Shown here one piece after another: positions 5,691 to 7,366 of a stretch of 7,366 bases of DNA. Location of the stretch: positions 1-7,366 of the forward strand of contig PKZR01000131.1 in NCBI GenBank assembly GCA_003133815.1, in the 5' to 3' direction. The stretch is from Limisphaerales bacterium (lineage in GTDB: Bacteria; Verrucomicrobiota; Verrucomicrobiia; Limisphaerales; UBA11358). The position numbers were made by a program, and so were the translations under genes. Each line of letters opens with the position of its first letter. The stretch's first letter is position 1. The notes under the pieces are model-generated. The model ran no database searches. It was given only the letters and a program-made list of their open reading frames with translations, and was not told where the DNA came from.

Positions 5691-5760
5691 TCAGTGGTCA
5701 GTAGTTCTTGGACAGTAGAACAGCGCAGTGATTGATGCTACTGACTACGAACTACTGACT
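5691..5760. repeat. Intergenic inverted repeat between truA and trmL (AGTCAGTAG type)
   Basis: GTCAGTAGTTC (5697-5707) and GAACTACTGAC (5749-5759) are perfect 11-bp inverted arms. CTACTGACT occurs twice at a 14-bp interval (5738-5746, 5752-5760) and related GTCAGTGG/GTCAGTAG units lie at 5690-5704. The element starts 5 bp before the trmL ATG (minus direction) and ends 1 bp from the truA stop, filling the spacer. It looks like a dispersed intergenic repeat and not a terminator, as no U-tract follows. Confidence 0.65.
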
Positions 5761-5761
5761 T

Positions 5762-6511
5762 TTAATAAAACACCTTCCACAATACCAACCCATGCGCCGG
5801 CGCGGTCATTCCCGCCACGCGACGGTCGCGGCTCGCCAGAATCTCCGCCACGCGCTCCAGCGGAATCCTCCCCTGCCCCACCTGCACCAGCGTTCCCACG
5901 ATTCCCCGGCACATCTTGTAAAGAAACCCGTCGCCTTCGATGATGAACGTGAATTGCGCGCCGGACTTCTTGATGTCGCAGCGCGTCAACGTGCGGACGT
6001 TTGACGCCATCTCGTAACTGCGCGTGCCGGCGAAACACCGGAAGTCTTTCTTGCCGATGAACAGCTTTGCCGCCGCGCGCATTTTGGCCAGATCCAGCTT
6101 GATCGGGAAATGCCACGCGCGATTTTGCAGCAAGGGATTCATCGCCGGATGATTCCACACGAAGTAACGGTATTGTTTGCCCGTCGCGTTGAAGCGCGCA
6201 TGAAACTTCTCCGGCACGCGCACCGCCGAAATGACGCGGATATCGTCCGGCAAAAAAGCATTCAGCGCGAGCGCCAACCGGGCGGCGGGCATCTTGAATT
6301 CCGCGCGCGGAATCTCCACATGCGCCACCATGCCCAGCGCGTGCACACCGGTATCCGTGCGGCTGGAGCTGTGGATGCGCTTGACGCTCGGAAACATTTT
6401 ACCGAACGCCGCCTCGATCTTCTCCTGCACGCCCGTGCCGATCTTTTGCACCTGCCACCCTTGGTAAGCTGTGCCGTCGTAAGCGATGACGAGTTTGAAT
6501 TTCAAATTCAT
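5762..6511 (-). CDS. truA: tRNA pseudouridine(38-40) synthase TruA
   Basis: Isomerises uridines 38-40 in the anticodon stem-loop of many tRNAs to pseudouridine. The protein is 249 residues with the start chosen here. The catalytic Asp is D53 in SSSRTDTGVHALG. Other family blocks are the N-terminal YDGTAYQGWQ (11-20), FHARFNATGKQYRYFVWN (103-120) with the conserved Tyr, FRCFAG (157-162), GDGFLYKMCRGIVGTL (193-208) and the C-terminal APAHGLVLWKV (237-247). The open frame runs 21 codons further upstream to 6574, but those codons are the translation of an intergenic repeat and have no family counterpart. The ATG at 6509-6511, giving MNLKFKLVIAYDGT, is therefore preferred. It lies between ruvX (upstream) and trmL (downstream), a tRNA-modification pairing. 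Confidence 0.96.
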   Translation of the reverse strand: MNLKFKLVIAYDGTAYQGWQVQKIGTGVQEKIEAAFGKMFPSVKRIHSSSRTDTGVHALGMVAHVEIPRAEFKMPAARLALALNAFLPDDIRVISAVRVPEKFHARFNATGKQYRYFVWNHPAMNPLLQNRAWHFPIKLDLAKMRAAAKLFIGKKDFRCFAGTRSYEMASNVRTLTRCDIKKSGAQFTFIIEGDGFLYKMCRGIVGTLVQVGQGRIPLERVAEILASRDRRVAGMTAPAHGLVLWKVFY

Positions 6512-6642
6512 AAACCACCAAGGCACCAAGGCACGAAGAAAGGAACTTTTCGCCACAGAGACACAGAGTCGCATAGGGGAAAACGATTTTTAATCTCTGT
6601 GCCTCTGTGACTCTGTGGCTTCATAACTTTGTGCCTTGGTGT
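6512..6642. repeat. Nested inverted-repeat element filling the ruvX-truA spacer
   Basis: The outer arms CACCAAGGCACGAAG (6524-6538) and CTTTGTGCCTTGGTG (6627-6641) are complementary at 14 of 15 positions. Inner arms 6552-6576 (GCCACAGAGACACAGAG...) and 6595-6619 (...CTCTGTGACTCTGTGGC) match at about 21 of 25. The left arm also has 8-bp tandem CACCAAGG units (6516-6531). The element begins right at the truA ATG and ends one base from the ruvX stop, as if inserted between two abutting genes. Similar units are, from memory, dispersed in intergenic DNA of Verrucomicrobiota and other environmental bacteria. It could form a long stem-loop in the shared mRNA. Confidence 0.75.
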
Positions 6643-7050
6643 TTAAATTCCGTCCAGATAGCTCTGCAACAAGATTGCCGCCGCCATCTTGTCCACCTTC
6701 TCCTTGCGCTTGTCGCGGCGGACATTGCCCTGGATCAGAATCCGGTTGGCCATCTTGGACGTGAGCCGCTCGTCCCACATCTTGATGGGCACGGTGATGG
6801 CGCTCTTCAACACCGCCACAAACGCCTCCACCTTTTGCGCCGCCGGACCGTAACTGCCGTCCATGTTGCGCGGCTGGCCGATGAGGATGAGTTCCACCTC
6901 CTTCTCCACGAGGATTTTCTTGAGCCGGTCCAGAAACGGCGCGAACGGCTCCGCGAGGATGTATTCCAGCGGCTGCGCGATGGTCTTGGTCTCGTCGCTG
7001 ACGGCGACGCCGATGCGCTTGGTTCCGTGATCGAGGGCGAGGATTCGCAT
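6643..7050 (-). CDS. ruvX: Putative Holliday junction resolvase-like / pre-16S rRNA nuclease RuvX (YqgF)
   Basis: RNase H-fold nuclease of the YqgF family, which trims the 5' end of 16S rRNA precursor in E. coli and was earlier named a Holliday junction resolvase. With this start it has 135 residues, close to E. coli YqgF (138). The acidic catalytic residues are visible: D7 in ALDHGTKRIGVAVSDE, E94 in WDERLTS and D120 in KVDKMAAAILLQSYL. The LIGQPRNMDGSYG block (56-68) is also conserved. The frame stays open to 7140, but the 30 extra codons have no family counterpart, so the ATG at 7048-7050 giving MRILALDHGT is used. No Shine-Dalgarno is seen. First gene of the probable ruvX-truA-trmL unit; divergent from thyA. 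Confidence 0.94.
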   Translation of the reverse strand: MRILALDHGTKRIGVAVSDETKTIAQPLEYILAEPFAPFLDRLKKILVEKEVELILIGQPRNMDGSYGPAAQKVEAFVAVLKSAITVPIKMWDERLTSKMANRILIQGNVRRDKRKEKVDKMAAAILLQSYLDGI

Positions 7051-7295
7051 GGCGGGCAGTTTTGCAGCTAATGCGGGGAAATTCAACGCAAAGGCGCAAT
7101 GGATCGAAGTCTCGAGGAATAATTTTTGCCTGGCGACCAAGTGTAAAGGTGGTTTCCGTAGCGACCAACAGTTATCATCTAGATCAATTTGTGTGGCGTT
7201 ATCACATTACAATGGCTTGGGAGCTTCAAGCTCGCGGTGGCCGTTGAAATTTCTTTTCGCCCTTTCGCTTCTTTCGTGTTTAACTTTTTGCCGCG
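7051..7295. other. Divergent intergenic region between ruvX and thyA
   Basis: A 245-bp spacer that must hold promoters for both divergent genes. I found no convincing -35/-10 pair on either strand; a TACAAT near 7207-7213 on the plus strand lacks a good -35. It holds a small palindrome GAGCTT-C-AAGCTC (7221-7233) and two GTTATCA copies about 29 bp apart. No gene is supported. Confidence 0.45.
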
Positions 7296-7366
7296 ATGAT
7301 TCAATACCTCGATTTGCTCCGGCAAGTGCTTGATAACGGAAAGTTCAAGGCCGACCGCACCGGCAC
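7296..7366 (+). CDS. thyA: Thymidylate synthase, 5' part (partial at right edge)
   Basis: The last 71 bases give an open frame from ATG 7296-7298 that runs off the window, so only 23 complete codons are present (MIQYLDLLRQVLDNGKFKAD then RTG and the start of a Thr codon). This is the conserved N-terminus of ThyA, in which the Arg of the DRTGT block binds the phosphate of dUMP. The enzyme converts dUMP to dTMP using methylenetetrahydrofolate. No Shine-Dalgarno lies upstream (TTTTTGCCGCG precedes the ATG). The catalytic Cys and the rest lie outside the window. Confidence 0.88.
   Translation, partial: MIQYLDLLRQVLDNGKFKADRTG

Noticed and set aside
6512..6574. Upstream extension of truA by 21 codons
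   Set aside because: The extra codons translate the intergenic repeat and precede the conserved TruA N-terminus beginning at the ATG 6509-6511.
6515..6642. CRISPR-like reading of the CACCAAGG and CACAGAG tandem units
   Set aside because: Units are 7-8 bp without unique spacers of constant length and are arranged as inverted arms; no cas genes are present.
7051..7140. Upstream extension of ruvX by 30 codons
   Set aside because: YqgF proteins begin with the R-(I/V)-L-A-L-D motif a few residues after Met; the extension has no counterpart and would lengthen the protein beyond family size.

Overview
The window looks like chromosomal DNA from a GC-rich bacterium, most likely a member of the Verrucomicrobiota (Limisphaerales/Pedosphaera-like). 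This is inferred from four things: clear but not proteobacterial-like housekeeping proteins, a Rho without the usual N-terminal helix bundle, an almost complete lack of Shine-Dalgarno sequences, and intergenic palindromic repeats of the 'CACCAAGGCAC / CACAGAGACACAGAG' and 'AGTCAGTAG' kinds. I associate such repeats with this phylum and its relatives. No similarity search was possible.

Layout. At the left edge the 3' part of a TatD-type metallohydrolase gene runs rightward (2-463) and meets, with overlapping stop codons, a leftward WYL-domain transcription regulator (460-1455). Everything from there to 7050 that codes for protein is leftward: rho (1489-2631) sits 33 bp upstream of the WYL gene and probably shares its transcript. 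cysK, the cysteine synthase gene (2890-3873), precedes rho, with a 258-bp spacer between them. After a 1.3-kb stretch without protein genes come trmL (5218-5685), truA (5762-6511) and ruvX/yqgF (6643-7050), probably one transcription unit ruvX-truA-trmL that handles tRNA modification and nucleic-acid housekeeping. At the right edge the first 23 codons of a thymidylate synthase gene (thyA, from 7296) run rightward, divergent from ruvX.

The most unusual part is the 1344-bp stretch at 3874-5217. Read on the minus strand it has a good sigma70-like promoter (-35 at 4921-4926, -10 at 4899-4904). This is followed by about 870 nt of GC-rich sequence with many local hairpins, at least five of them closed by GNRA tetraloops on this strand only. 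It ends in a 14-bp stem with a GAAA loop and a U-rich tail (4022-4063). This is the anatomy of a large, independently transcribed structured non-coding RNA. I could not match it to RNase P RNA, tmRNA, SRP RNA or 6S RNA. Upstream of its promoter lies an AT-rich region with six copies of a T-N-TTCAC motif, including a perfect 14-bp inverted repeat. That could be an operator array or a cluster of DnaA-box-like sites.

The two spacers inside the ruvX-truA-trmL unit are each filled almost exactly by a different inverted-repeat element. The truA and ruvX reading frames both extend upstream of their real starts, so the starts used here were shortened to the conserved N-termini.
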